NCBI GenBank assembly: GCA_036245525.1
Contig: BTPG01000006.1
Coordinates: forward strand, 71,864,464-71,928,463
Reading direction: 5' to 3'
Origin: Semisulcospira habei
Lineage: Eukaryota; Mollusca; Gastropoda; Semisulcospiridae
Length of the DNA stretch: 64,000 nt
Translations under genes and position numbers: made by a program
The notes under the pieces: model-generated
Told to the model about the DNA's origin: nothing
Seen by the model: the letters and a program-made list of their open reading frames with translations, nothing else
Database searches by the model: none
Shown: positions 41,090-52,599 of the stretch, piece after piece
Layout of the letters: each line of letters begins with the position of its first letter
Numbering within the stretch: the first letter of the stretch is position 1

Positions 41090-41800
41090 AAACTGAGCAG
41101 AGTTGGACCATCCGTCGTCAGTCTGTTGTCCAAGTAAATTTTAATGTTGAAATTTCCTCAGAGACTAATCTAGCCACAGTCTTCAAACTTGCACCAAGGA
41201 TACTTGTGACAAGACCTTTGTAAACATACCAATTTCAGTGACCCCTCAAAGGTCAAGGTCAAAAGGGGGTCCAGAAATAATTTTTTTTACAAATAAAACA
41301 AACATATTTTTTAAAATCTCAAATACTGTTTTCAGCTTCTGACCCAAACTTGGTTCAGAAATACTTCATGGTAAGATCTTTCTATGAATACTAATTTGGA
41401 CGAGCCCCTGAAAAGGTCAAGAGTCACAAGAGATCAGCAAATGTGTGAGAAAAATGCCTATTTTTGATAGCATTTCAGTTTTTTAATCAATGTTCATGAA
41501 ACATTTTCAATCAAATTTGGCACAAAGGTAGCTGATGATAAAACGTTTCTATGCATACTAATTTAGTTGACCCCTCTTAAAGGTCAAGGATTGTGGAGAG
41601 TTAACAAATGTGTGAAAAATGCATAAATTTCGAGAAAACATGGATTTACCTGGTACAAAAACCAGCCCTTTATTTATAGAAGACACTTGAACACTTACTT
41701 CTTTCAGTAACCTGTCAGAAAGGTCAAACTCACAAAGGTCAGACTCATGTTAATCAGTTATTCATGTGAGCCATTAGGGCTTTGCCATTCTTGTATTTGT
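41090..41800 (+). repeat. Repeat A, longest uninterrupted copy
   Basis: Runs from ACTGAGCAGAGTTGGACCAT through CTTCAAACTTGCACCAAGG, CTATGAATACTAATTTGG, CTATGCATACTAATTTAG and GAGAAAACATGGATTT to GTGAGCCATTAGGGCTTTGC. It ends immediately upstream of the pyrimidine tract of predicted exon 6. Confidence 0.7.
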
Positions 41801-41814
41801 TTGGTTTGTTTCAG

Positions 41815-41866
41815 AGAAATATTGGGCTGTTCAATCCAGGCAAAAAATCAAGCACAATTGTTCGAG
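41815..41866 (+). CDS. Predicted host-gene exon 6
   Basis: 52 bp between the acceptor TTTGGTTTGTTTCAG and the donor CGAG|GTAAAT. It enters in phase 0 and leaves in phase 1, encoding RNIGLFNPGKKSSTIVR. The leftover G pairs with AT at 55898 to form a codon. DIRS E5 begins 29 bp after the donor. Confidence 0.5.
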
Positions 41867-41895
41867 GTAAATATGTTGACATTTTTGTACTCTCA

Positions 41896-42065
41896 TTTAT
41901 TTTCTCAAAATCATTACCGATGACATTACTAACTGGAAGCTTCGCTTTGCATGTCAATTTTAGCCAGAAAAACTTACCGTGATGCCCTTTAAGGGAGGCA
42001 ACCACTGATGAACCATCACCAGGGCACTCCCGAGTGGTCTCCCATACTAGCGTATCCGGTGGCGC
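41896..42065 (+). repeat. E5 left terminal repeat
   Basis: Complementary to 55725-55893, for example GGGAGGCAACCACTG and CCATCACCAGGGCACTCCCG. Confidence 0.85.
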
Positions 42066-42719
42066 ACACGCCCCTATGTTACAGTGCTTAGGTGAGGACC
42101 GGCACCGATTGTGGCGTTCCCCTAAGGCCTAATGATGTATACAATGTCTGCCTTCACTTCCAGTCGACCTTGCATTCGTTGTGCGGCCTGGAAGGAGGAA
42201 TGTGGTCACAGCTGTGGGCCTGCTACCACAGAGAGACCTGTACGTCAGCTGATATCGACTGCAGCCATAGAGATGAAGCAAAGAGGAGTAAAACTTCAGA
42301 TATCATGTGCTTGTCGGGCGCAAAGATGGGACTGCTGCCCCCTCTGGTGCTAATATTGAGCTGCCACGTTCCCCAGCGGGCGTTGGAGATTATTAAAGAC
42401 AGGCAGCGGACGAGATTCATGCCGGGCCGGCGGACAGCGAAGCATCTCTCATAGCACCGTTTGAGCTCAGCTGCCCTTTTCCTGGGCGCCACCTAGTGGC
42501 AAACAGGCGTTGGGAGCTCGGTTCCCCACACGGATTGGGGTCTCTTACATGCCCTCCTGGCAAGGAAAAGGAATAAAGAGTACTCAGGCAGCAGTCGCGG
42601 AGAACCACCCCCTGAGCCCGTTGGACCCTACGGCCGTTGGTCGTGTCGGCGCCGGTATAATAGGAAGAGGAGGAAGAGGGTCGCAACTTCGGGACAACGC
42701 TCGGAGGGGAATATGGTTA

Positions 42720-43300
42720 AGTCGCTGACAAGACAGGCCATAAGGATTAAGGGATAACCTTCGGGGTTCCTTTTTGAGAGTAGAGCCGTAGAGAGCCCTC
42801 CACCAGCACTGACTACCGCTTCCGCGGTTTGGAAGGAGTCGGTGCAATGTCCGACAAGACGGGGAGGGGCTTCGCTTCTGAGGTTCTGGTAGCCACCGTC
42901 CTAAATATGGAAGGATGAAAGGTGATCGAAGGATATCACAGCGCTCGGATTCGGCGTGTGTAGGACACCATACGTGTGGTGCTGTGTCATCTTTCCTTTC
43001 CTCGTCGCCGGACCGGCGGACAGTGCTTGGTGTCACGGCATCTATCTGACAACCGCCTTCGGATGGTATGAGGTTAGTCAGTACTTGGTCGATAGACGGG
43101 CGGTTCCTGTACCCCCATTGGCAGACACAGGGAGGATTGGGGAAGATCAAGCCAAGGAGTATCCTTCGGGGTACCTACTTCAAGGGTGGAGCCATAGAGA
43201 GCGCTCCACCAACACTGACAACTGGCCGCCTCTGCAGTATGGATGGAGTCGGTGATATGGCCGACTAGACGGGTTTCCTGCCAAGGGCAGACGCTGGTAC
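42720..43300 (+). repeat. E5 gag repeats, upstream part
   Basis: Diverged units with ACCTTCGGGG, GAGCCRTAGAGAGC, CTCCACCA(A/G)CACTGAC and GGAGTCGGTG at 42755 and 43163. A third unit with the same order is at 46635-46730, after the CR1 element. Confidence 0.75.
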
Positions 43301-43496
43301 TTACACCCCCTTTCCCCTCCCCCCCTCACCCTCCTCTCGCATCCTCTTTCTTGCCTGGTTCTCCTTCCCCGTCTTTTCCTCCTCCCCACTCCCCCCCCCT
43401 CCTTCATCTTTCCCCCCTCCTTCCTCTTTTCCCCCTTCCCACCCTCCTCCTCCTTTGTCCTCTTCTTCGTCCGTTTCTTCTTCCTCTTCCTCTTCT

Positions 43497-44475
43497 GTCT
43501 CACCCAACCTAAATCTGTGTCTGTTCAATGCACAGTCTGTCTGCAAAGATGGAAAAGCCGACGTGATTTCAGATTTCATTCTAGACGATGACCTAGATGT
43601 TGTCGTGATCACTGAAACGTGGCTCCGCTCAGCTGGCCTCCTTCCCGCGCGCTTCCAGAGGGGGTGACTTTGCCATCATCTACAGGGACTGTCTCTCTGC
43701 TCACCTCTCCTTCTCTCAGTCTCTCCCTTTTGCTCATCCCTCCTTTGAATCTGTCGAGGCCATAGCAACACTCCCTGGCCAGTCCCTCATCTTCTCATGT
43801 ATCTATTGCCCCCCTCCAAGCTCAATATTCTGTTGTTTTTATTTGGGTTTTTTTGGGGGGGGTTTTTTTCACAAGCAGTGCTGGCACGTCCTGAGAAAGC
43901 CTTGTTGCTGTCGGGACGTTAAGCAATGTACAATCAATCAATCTCAAAACAAACTCACAAACTCCAAGTTCCTCACCGAGTTCGACCTCCTCCTCGACCA
44001 CTACAGCACACGACCCGGAAAACACATCCGTCTCGGCGACTTTAACTTCCACTTCGACAAACCCGACCACCCTGACACAAAACGCCTTTGCACATCACTC
44101 TCAAACCACAATCTTGCACAACACATCACCAAAACCACCCACCGACTCGGCCACACCCTCGACTGGATCATCACCCGCACCTCCGATCAACTCTTTCTCG
44201 ACTCTGACACCACCTCTGTGTTTCCCTCTGACCACCTCGCTATTCTCGTCTCCCTCAACCTACCTCCCCCGAAAAAACCCAAGCTCCTTGTCTGTCGTCG
44301 CAAACTAAAATCTGTCAACCGAGAGAGCTTCTTCGACGAAGCTGTCGACCTTCACCTGGACCCCGCCTCCTCTCCTGATCTTGCATCCCATTTTGACTCC
44401 TCCCTTCGAAAACTTCTAGACACCCATGCACCTGTCACCACCCGCTCCATACCCAACCGACCCCCCTCCCCCTGA
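43497..44475 (+). pseudogene. CR1-like endonuclease (APE-type)
   Basis: NLNLCLFNAQSVCKDG (start of the endonuclease fold), then DLDVVVITETWLRS with the catalytic E. After a frameshift and a ~120-bp SINE-like insertion (43830-43955), it continues with GKHIRLGDFNFHFD and HTLDWIITR, and ends its core with FPSDHLAILVSLN. The D, N and H residues expected of the family are visible, but the chain is broken. Confidence 0.75.
43835..43945 (+). repeat. SINE-like 3' end, copy 2 (inside CR1)
   Basis: CACAAGCAGTGCTGGCACGT to GCAATGTACAATCAATCAAT, equivalent to 3625-3690, inserted in the endonuclease coding region. Confidence 0.65.
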
Positions 44476-44479
44476 CTCA

Positions 44480-46477
44480 CTGATGACATAGCTGAGGCCA
44501 AGTGCGAGCGCCGACAAGCGGAACGCTGCTGGCGCTCATCTGACCTCACCGTTCACAGTCAGATCTTCCAAACAACTAGATCCAAAGTCTGCAGAATGAT
44601 CTCTGACTCCAAACGTAAACACCTTCAAAACAAAATCCTGGAATCCACTTCTTCCAAAACCCTCTACGCTACCATTAACTCACTCCTAGGCATTTCTAAA
44701 GACTCTCCTCTCCCCAACACACAGCAAAGAAGAACTTCCGTCTGCTTTTTCCACCTATTTTAACGGCAAAATCCAAACTCTGCGCAACACACTCGACACT
44801 CTGCCTTCTCCGCCTTGCCCTCCCGACACCCCCTTTTCCGGCACCCCCCTCTCGTCCTTCCAGCCCGTCTCTCAGGATGAAGTCCTCAAGACCATAAAGT
44901 CCATGCCTCTCAAAACCTGCGAACTAGACCCTCTCCCAGCTTCTCTCTATCGGGACAGCCTTCCAAAACTTCTCCCATTCATTACCGACATCAACACATC
45001 TCTAGAGAACGGCTCCGTCCCTGATATCTTCAAGTCCGCCATCGTCCGTCCTCTCCTCAAAAAACACAACCTCAACCCAAACGAACTCAAAAACTATCGC
45101 CCAGTCTCCAATCTATCTTTCCTGTCCAAGCTTCTTGAGAAGGTCGTTCTCAACCAGCTCAACCTCCACCTCGCCAACAACAACCGCCTCAGTCCCTTCC
45201 AGTCTGCCTATCGCAAACATCACAGCACTGAAACAGCCCTTCTACATATCTTAAACGACCTGCTTCTCTCCACCGACTCGGGCAATATCTCCCTTCTTAC
45301 GCTACTCGACCTCTCTGCCGCCTTCGACACTATAGACCACTCTATCCACCTCCACTGCCTTCACCATTCCTTTGGCATCACTGACTCTGCTCACTCCTGG
45401 TTTCTCTCCTACCTCTCCGACAGACAGCAGTCCGTCACCATCGACGGCGTCTCCTCCAACCCAGTCACGCTCTCCTGTGGAGTTCCACTGGGGTCCGTCG
45501 TGGGCCCGGTCCTTTTCACACTCTACACCTCTCCCCTGTCCAACATCATCCAGTCTCACCACATACACCACCACCTCTACGCTGACGACTCACAACTACT
45601 AGACAAAGACAAACTCAACAACACTCAGTCACTACTGACTCACACGGCTGACTGCTAAGTAGACGTGAAAAACTGGATGACAGCAAACAAGCTTAAACTG
45701 AATGACGACAAAACGGAAGCCATGCTGGTAGGCACTCGCCAGAAACTTTCCCAGCTCACTCACTCCCTCCACCTTCAACTCGACAGCACCCCCATCACCC
45801 TCTTTGACTTAGCCAAAAACCTCGGCGTTATCCTCGATTCCTCTCTTTCCATGACCAGCTTTGTTTCCGCCACAGCCCAGGCATGCTACTTCCACCTCCG
45901 CCGCATCGGTCAGATCAGAAAATACCTCACTACTGAAGCTGCCACCAAACTTGCTGTCTCTCTCATCCTATCTCACATCGACTACTGCAACTCTCTCCTT
46001 TCCGGCCTCCCTCACTCCATCACTTTCACTCTCCAGCGCGTCCATGACAATGCTGCCCGCCTTGTCCTCAGAAAGAAAAAATCCGACCACATCACTCCCC
46101 TGCTCAAACTCCTTCACTGGCTTCCCATCCCCCAACCCGTCCAATACAAGATTCTGTCTCTCTGCTACAAATCCCTGAACAACTGCGCTCCCGCCTATCT
46201 CTCAAACTTACTTCACCCCTACACTCCTCCCCGCTCCCTCCGACCCTCTCCGCCTCCACATCCCCCGCACCAAACTCAGCACTATCGGCCCCTGCTCCTT
46301 CTCAGTATACGGTCCATCCATCTGGAACACTCTCCCACTCTCTCTCCGTCAAAAACACTCTCTCTCCTCGTTTCAGTCCGCCCTCAAAACTCGCCTCTTT
46401 CAACAGTTCTAGCACTATACCACACTCCCCACCCTAAGCAGACTGTTGTAATGTATTTCACTATTTGTGGTTCGTGA
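44480..46477 (+). pseudogene. CR1-like reverse transcriptase
   Basis: From 44903: NPNELKNYRPVSNLSFLSKL, LSPFQSAYRKHHSTETALLH (CR1 signature), LLTLLDLSAAFDTIDH (motif A), LSCGVPLGSVVGPVLFTLY (motif B, with L for the usual Q), HHLYADDSQLL (motif C, YADD intact). A stop at 45656-45658 precedes a second frame: VKNWMTANKLKLNDDKTE, KNLGVILDSSLSM and LILSHIDYCNSLLSGLP. Stops upstream at about 44473 and 44760 also disable it. Confidence 0.85.
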
Positions 46478-46588
46478 GTCGTTGTCTAAAGCGTGCGCAT
46501 GCGTGCGCGAGTTGTGAGTGCGCGCTTAGAGTTATAATTATTATAAGATAAGCGCATTATAAATACCGTAATTATTATTATTATTATT

Positions 46589-47420
46589 TGGCAGACACAG
46601 GGAGGATTGGAGGAAGATCAGGCCAAGGGAGTATCCTTCGGGGTACCTGCTTCTAGGGTGGAGCCATAGGGAGCGCTCCACCAGCACTGACAACCGCCCC
46701 TGCAGTATGGATGGAGTCAGTGAAAATGGCCGACTAACGGGGAGGGATGTACACCCCCGTCTTGCATACACAGGAATGGATAAGTTCGAAGGAGCACTCA
46801 CGGTGCAGGGAGATGGCGCGGTTGGACTCCGTGTTCGTGATGATGTCTCGTCTATCCTTATCCTCTTCTCCAGATTGGTGGACAAGTTCAAGTGTGTCGC
46901 GGCAACGGACCTCGTTCGACGCTGGGCTTCAGGAGTTTGGCTTCAGTCAATGCAGTCGCGGTGGCAAACAGCGGCAAATCATTGGACCGGACTGGCAGGG
47001 ACGAATCTTCCGTGGAGACGCAGTTCGACGTCAGCTCCAGGGTTGCGCGGATGACAGCTGTGGGACGGCTGGATTGGCAGGGACCACTCTTTTGCGGAGA
47101 CGCCTTTCGACGTCAGCTGCAGGGTTTCTCGGATGACAGCTGTTGGATGGAGCCGCCTGCCAGGGACACCGACGCAGGCCGTGTCGCCGGACCGCAGCAG
47201 ATCTTCGGGTCTGTTTGGCAGGGATCACTCTTCCATGGAGACGCAGTTCGAAGTAAGCACCGGTGTCACGCGGTTGACAGCGTTGGAGGTAGCAGCCTCC
47301 CAGGGACACTGACGCAGGCCGTGCCGGCAGACTGCAGCAGATCGTCGGGCTGGATTGGCAGGGGCCTCTCTTCCGCGGAGGGGCAGTTTCGACGTCAGCG
47401 CCGGAGCTAGTCAGCTGGCA
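46589..47420 (+). repeat. E5 gag repeats, downstream part
   Basis: One ~150-bp unit shared with 43118-43290, then four units of 85-140 bp starting TTGGCAGGGA at 46990, 47073, 47214 and 47352. Each of the four contains TCTTCCGYGGAGACGC and TTCGACGTCAGC. Confidence 0.75.
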
Positions 47421-48009
47421 GCCGATGGACGGAGGTGACGGCTCTGTGACACCAACGGCGCGGTCCTGGGACCGGCAGTGGCAGCCACTTCCCAGTGTGC
47501 GACAGATGATGAGGCAGTAGGCAGTCTACCTTCGTAGGGCTAGGTGTCAGCGCTGGGAGAGGGCGTTGTCCGACCGACATCGCTGCGTGGGTCGACATCA
47601 CTCTCCATCGTGTTTGTGGATGCTGTTCAGACTTACGCACCTGGTTGGACGAGGCATCCCATCTCTTCACATCCTTCTCCCGCCAGAGCGCTGCCCCCCA
47701 TCATCGCATTGGTAAGTAGGGCCATGGCGTTGATCTTGGCTCCGTGGCGGCCAAGCGCTACAAGTCTCCTCCTCAGCCGACAGATTCGGGACCTAGCGGA
47801 GGCGTTTGCACTTCTGCGTGGAGACAACTTGGAGAGCTGGTGTTCTTCTCAGGCACTTTTGACCAGAGAGGATGGATTCACTCCCACCGGCTTCGTGATG
47901 CAGGTACCCACCTTTCGGACAAGAGCACGTTGGTGCAGGCAGGCGCAGCCAGTGGTCACTGACGAGGATAGAACAAGAGTCTTCCTGTTTCCGCGTCTCG
48001 CTGGTGTGA

Positions 48010-48990
48010 ACGGGGTTCTTCGACGTGGCAACACAGTCGTTAGTCTAGCATCTGGAGGTCTCCATGCAGAGGGGGATCAGTTCACGGCTTCGCGGGGCGA
48101 CAGCTGTTGACAGATGATGCTGTGGAAGCACGCATCCTGGGGCGCGAGTGCCGGGAGTTGGGACATGACGACAGCGTCACAGGACCTTACAGTTGTGGAC
48201 CTTACAGGTGGTCCTGCGTGCCGACTCCGCGGCAGTACAGTCGACTCTTGCTCATACCCAAACTGGCGGATATGGCGGCCGATCTTCGACCTGTCGGCCC
48301 GGAACAAGTTCTTTCGGCGTTGCGGCAGGATGGAGACAGAGTGCTGACTGCAGCGGTGCGTCTCCAGGACTTCTTTCAGCTCGATGACCGACTGTTTCGG
48401 AACCAGTTGGCAAGCACTTGGCGGATGGCAGAGGTTCCTGCTGGCGATTCTTCGTCGACTAGGCTACTTAGTCTACGGGGCAGGCCCTACGTGGTACCTT
48501 CACGTGGTTCCAGCGAGGATGGAATTCTTGGCCGTCCTGTTCGAGTAGGACTTCCAGTAGGACGGGAGCAGTGCAGAGTAAGAGCGACACTCAGAGCCTT
48601 ACATTCGAGTTGACTGTTAGGCCTGCTAGCTCGGCAGCGGATTGTCTTCCCCAGGCAGACACTTGGGGTTGGGGATGCAGCGCAGCGGCTGGTGCTTGGG
48701 AAGATTGACGAACATAGGGGATGTGCTAGGGCTCTTCGAGGCCCGGTTGCACTTGGAGTCGTCACTAAGGCCAGATATCTTCCAGCAACCCTGCACGCCA
48801 TCGAGAATCGCTGTTGGTCTGTCCTTTCGTCGAGGATCGAACTACAGACTTCCCCTGTGCGTCTCCTCCTATGGTTCTGAGACTACTGGCGCCAGGCAGC
48901 TGGTCCAAGAGTTGGACCGAACTTCTTGATCTTGCGACGGACCCTTCGCGGGTGCCGTCCACAACAAGTACACTGCTCAAGAAGCCTTGG
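48010..48990 (+). pseudogene. E5 RT - RNase H - methyltransferase-like remnant
   Basis: Weak: SSLRPDIFQQ and YRLPLCVSSYG near 48760-48870 correspond to the RNase H/methyltransferase junction, and SWTELLDLATDPS near 48900 to its end. The RT part (48100-48600) has no motif that I can identify. Compared with E2 the region is short, so internal deletion is likely. Confidence 0.45.
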
Positions 48991-49960
48991 CTTCGGCTGT
49001 TCCTCCTTTGCCCAGAGGTTCTGAGGTCATACGCGTGTTTGTCCAGCAATTCCTCTCTGCTAGATTCTTTGCGGGGGGCTATGGTGGAAGCAAGCTCTGC
49101 AGCCATAAGGAGCGCCTCGAGTTATGTCTACGAAGGTAAGTGGGCATTCTCCAGGCTCGGTGCGCCGCGGAGCGGTTTTTCCCCACGGACCTTACCAACC
49201 CAATTGGCCGCGTTTTTCGTGGGACGGTTCTTCTGCCGGAACTTGGCGCCGTCCCCTCCCGGGTTACCGGGCGATGGGGGCAGACTCTACTGAAGCCTGG
49301 GACGGTCACACCCAGGAGCGTGCTACGACTTGGCAGATCGGATGTCGCGTGGATCTGCAGCGGCAGGTCTCATTTAGTTGGTCCCGCGCTGGGACTTCTC
49401 CTGGGTGCTCACCAGGCTCTACGAGAGCTTCGAGCTTCTTCCTTTAGTGCTTGGAAGCCTTACCAGGAGACCAGCTTCTGTTGCACTTGCCACAGCTCCG
49501 TTTAGCGAGTTACATGCCTTCGGTACATCCCTCATGTCGCCATGGAGGACCTATGGAGCTGCTTACGGACACTGCCTTCTCGGCAAGGAACTGCTCTTCG
49601 GCGACAGCCCCACAAGTCGTCATCGTTGGATCCTGCGGGCGATGAATCGGGCGGGATTACGACCACAGGACCTTCTGGGCCCTTAAGTGTGCCTGCACAG
49701 ATCTAAGCTGCTACGACTAGCTTGGCTCCGGGCAGACAAGGTATTCGGCACAGAGAATCTCCTGCTGGCTACGATGGGTGATTCGGTCCCCACACAAGAG
49801 CTCGGACAGAGCTAGCCTAACCATGTGCTTCAAGACCTTCAGGCAGGAAGTCGGAACAGTGGCAGAGAGCATCAGTTGTCCGATACAGGACAGAGAGGGA
49901 CACTGTGGCAACCGTTGGTTGGCAGATCGAGGTTTCTCTCGTCCCCCTTTACCTACGAGA
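48960..49960 (+). pseudogene. E5 tyrosine recombinase (completed at 55360)
   Basis: TLLKKPWLRLFLLCPEVLRS, then GAMVEASSAAIRSASSYVYE (49078-49135), VPRWDFSWVLTRLYE (49378), arginine-box area near 49490 (SELHAFGTS). A PLYLRD-like end at 49950 is cut by a SINE at the candidate catalytic tyrosine segment. The last codons (GLAEVISPAQHSLPA) lie at 55363-55410. Confidence 0.6.
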
Positions 49961-50000
49961 TCTATAATAATAATAATAATACCGGTTATTATATAGGCAC

Positions 50001-50230
50001 TTTGTTTCTTCAAAACACATTACCGATGACATGACTAACAGGAAATAGTCTACTTGCTTACCAATTTTAGCCTAAGACCCAAAGGGTCCCCCCCAGGAGG
50101 CTCTCGGGGATCCCTGACAGGGATGAGAGAGCTTTCGGGGATCCCTAACAGGGACGAGAGTAGCCTCCCCTGCCCATCCGGTCAGGCGCCAGGTGGTGTC
50201 TCCTTTAGCCAGTTGTCTACTTCGCTGCTA
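50001..50230 (+). repeat. E4 left terminal repeat
   Basis: Inverted at 54750-54989: AGGCTCTCGGGGATCCCTGA, AGAGAGCTTTCGGGGATCCC and CCATCCGGTCAGGCGCCAGG are shared. It contains its own short repeat, GGGGATCCCT(G/A)ACAGGGA(T/C)GAGA. Confidence 0.88.
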
Positions 50231-50369
50231 GCGTTCGGACGCTTTTACCTGAGCCTCTGACCCTTGGAAAGACTGTGTACGGTTCGACCGTCCCTTACCG
50301 GCCTGCCTTCGCCTAGCCTCTCGGCTTCTGCTTCTGGCGTGGCCTCCGTCTTCTCTGCTAGCCCTCGTC

Positions 50370-51240
50370 TGTGCCTCGTGCTCTTGGCTGGCCCTGGAAC
50401 CTTCTAGGCTCCCGTCGCGCGGTGGTTGTGCTTCGTCTCCCTGCCGTTCCGCCATGGACAGGTAAAGTCTCGGCCGTTTCCGACGTCTCGCCTGGCTGGG
50501 TCGGACGTCGGGCTTCGCTCGAGCTACTGTTGTTTTCTCTCCGCATTTCACGGTGAGTTTCGAGTGTTTCTTGATTTCGAAGCTTTAAATGGCGCCCCCG
50601 GTCGCCTTCATGTTTGGGTATGGGCTGCAGTTACCTAGTGCGCCTCTCCCCAGTACGCCGACCTCCCGTGACCTATTGTCCGGTACTTTGTGCTTCGTCA
50701 CTCTGCCGTTCCGCCATGGAAAGGTGGAGTCTCGGCCGCTTCCTACGTCTCGCCTGGCTGGGCCGGACGTCGGGCTTCGCTCGAGCTACTGTTGTTTGTC
50801 TTTGCATTTACTGTCAGTTTCGCGTGTCTCTTAATTTTCGAAGCTTTAAATGGCAGGGTTTGTTACCCGCCGCCGGTCGCCTTTCATGTTTGGGTTTGGG
50901 TTGCAGTTACCAAGTGCGCCTCTCCCCAGTTCGGCGACTTCCAGTGACCTAGTGTCCGGTGCTTTGTGCTGCGTCACGCTGCAATTCCGCCAGGAAAAGG
51001 TAAAGTCTTGGCCACTGCCTACGTCTCCCCCGGCGGGGCCGGACGTCGTGCTTGGCTCGGACTTCTGTTTGTTTTCTCTCCGCATTTCACGGTGAGTTTC
51101 GCTCATTACTTACTTCGGAGCTTTACCTGGCGGCCTTAGTTGCCCGCCGCCCATCACCTTTCATGTATGGGTATGTGTTGCAGTACCAAGTGCGTTTCTG
51201 CCCAGGACGGCGGCTTCCAGTGGCCTGGTGTCCGCCACAC
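50370..51240 (+). repeat. E4 leader exon-intron triplication
   Basis: Three units of about 262-276 bp. Each has a donor-like segment (TTCCGCCATGGACAG|GTAAAG at 50446; variants at 50708 and 50984) and an acceptor-like GGGTTGCAG|TTACC (50633, 50909, 51182). The leader exon and intron of gag thus appear duplicated as a block. Confidence 0.75.
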
Positions 51241-51454
51241 TGTAGACTGGGTGCCACCTGCTCCTCTGTCATCGGCTGCGCTGGCTGCCCTGCTTGACTG
51301 GAGGTTCTTGGTCTCTACTCCGGTGTTCCACCGCCGAGCGACCCGCGACTTCCGCCTTCCTTGGGACCTTCCGCGGCACGGTGGGATTGTTCAAGCGGCC
51401 CTCCGACATGGGATAGCCACTCCTATCGTCCCTGGTAAGTTTGTAGCTCTTTCG

Positions 51455-52575
51455 TAGACGCGTTAAGCCCGCTGACTCCTCCGGCGAGTCGCCAAGCTGG
51501 CTACGTGCCCCCCTCCCGTAAAAAGGAGCCCCGGGCACCGCGACCACGTCGCCTTAGTTCACGCGTCGGCCCTCGGCCAAACCTCAAGCCCGCTGACTCC
51601 TCCGGCGAGTCGCCAAGCCGGCTACGTGCCCCCCTCCTTGAGCCCCGGGCACCGCGACCTTGGTCGCTAATTAAGCGTCGGCCTTCGGCCCTTCTTCTAA
51701 GCCCGCTGACTCCTCCGGCGAGTCGCCCAGCCGGCTATGTGCCCCCCTCCTTGAGCCCCGGGCACGGCGACCTTGTCGCCTGTTACATGCAAAAAAAAAA
51801 AAAAAAAAAAAAAAAAAAGAAGAAGTTGACGCTCGGCCTCAGCCTAAGCCCGCTGACTCCTCCGGCGAGTCGCCAAGCCGGCTACGTGCCCCCCTCCTTG
51901 AGCCCCGGGCACCGCGACCTTGTCGCTAATTAGTTAAGCACCGGCCTTCGGCCCTCCTAAGCCCGCTGACTCCTCCGGCGAGTCGCCTAGCCGGCTACGT
52001 GCCCCCCTCCTTGAGCCCCGGGCACCGCGACCTTGTCGCTAACTAGTCTACGCGTCGGCCTTCGGTCCTGCTCAGCCCACTGACTCCTCCGGCGAGTCGC
52101 CAAGCCGGCTACATGCCCCCCTCCTTGAGCCCCGGGCACTGCAACCTTGTCGCCTATTGTGGACGCGTTGGCCTCCTACGCCTGCGGACTCCTCCGGCGA
52201 GCCGCTGTGCCCCCGCCTTGAACCCTGGGCACCGCGGCCTTGTCGCCAATTAGTTCACGCTTGGCCTTCGGCCCCAGCTTAAGTCCGCTGACTCCTACGG
52301 CGAGTCGTTTACCCGACTATGTGCCCCCCTCCTTGAGCCAGGCACCGCGACCTTGTCGCCTTGTTCTTACTTCGGCCTCGGTCCTGGGCCCGCTGACTCC
52401 TTTGGCGAGTCGCCTATCTGCTTGTGCCCCCTCCTTGAGCCCCGGGCACCGCGACCCTTATCGCCGGTTGGTGCCCTAGTCGGCCCTATGGCCTTCCTTC
52501 CTACCCTCTGACTCCTTCGTCGAGTCTCCCAGCCAGCTACGGTGCCCCCTCCTTGAGCTTCGGGCACTGCGTCTG
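51455..52575 (+). repeat. E4 gag minisatellite
   Basis: About eleven units of 103-121 bp. Each contains the hairpin GACTCCTCCGGCGAGTC, then GCCGGCTACGTGCCCCCCTC, then TTGAGCCCCGGGCACCGCGA and CCTTGTCGC. One unit carries a 32-bp poly(A) run (51791-51818), likely a small retro-insertion or slippage. The unit encodes a Pro-rich peptide (PPASR, YVPPSLSPGHRDL). Confidence 0.92.
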
Positions 52576-52599
52576 GATCGTCTTTCATATACCTCGGGA

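Larger units (their letters stand above)
43310..46588 (+). mobile_element. CR1-like LINE, 5'-truncated
   Basis: Encodes endonuclease and RT of CR1 type and ends with AGATAAGCGCATTATAAATA and an (ATT)n tail. It is inserted in an E5 tandem repeat: the left flank TACACCCCC and right flank TTGGCAGACACAGGGAGG rejoin as the intact unit does at 43111-43130 (GTACCCCCATTGGCAGACAC). The 5' part is a very C/T-rich leader. Confidence 0.8.
42110..48010 (+). pseudogene. E5 gag-like region (interrupted by CR1)
   Basis: MWSQLWACYHRETC (about 42200) corresponds to WSDLWGLYRRERP of E2. Tandem repeats follow on both sides of the CR1 insertion. AKRYKSPPQPTDSGPSGG near 47750 matches KRFKSLPQPPGFEEL. Heavily decayed. 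Confidence 0.55.

Noticed and set aside
43243..43512. Pro/Ser-rich and acidic frames around 43300-43500
   Set aside because: Both reflect the C/T-rich leader of the CR1 element rather than a coding sequence.
51455..52575. CRISPR-like array
   Set aside because: Units are ~110 bp of similar sequence throughout, with no alternation of short repeats and unique spacers, in a eukaryotic retroelement.
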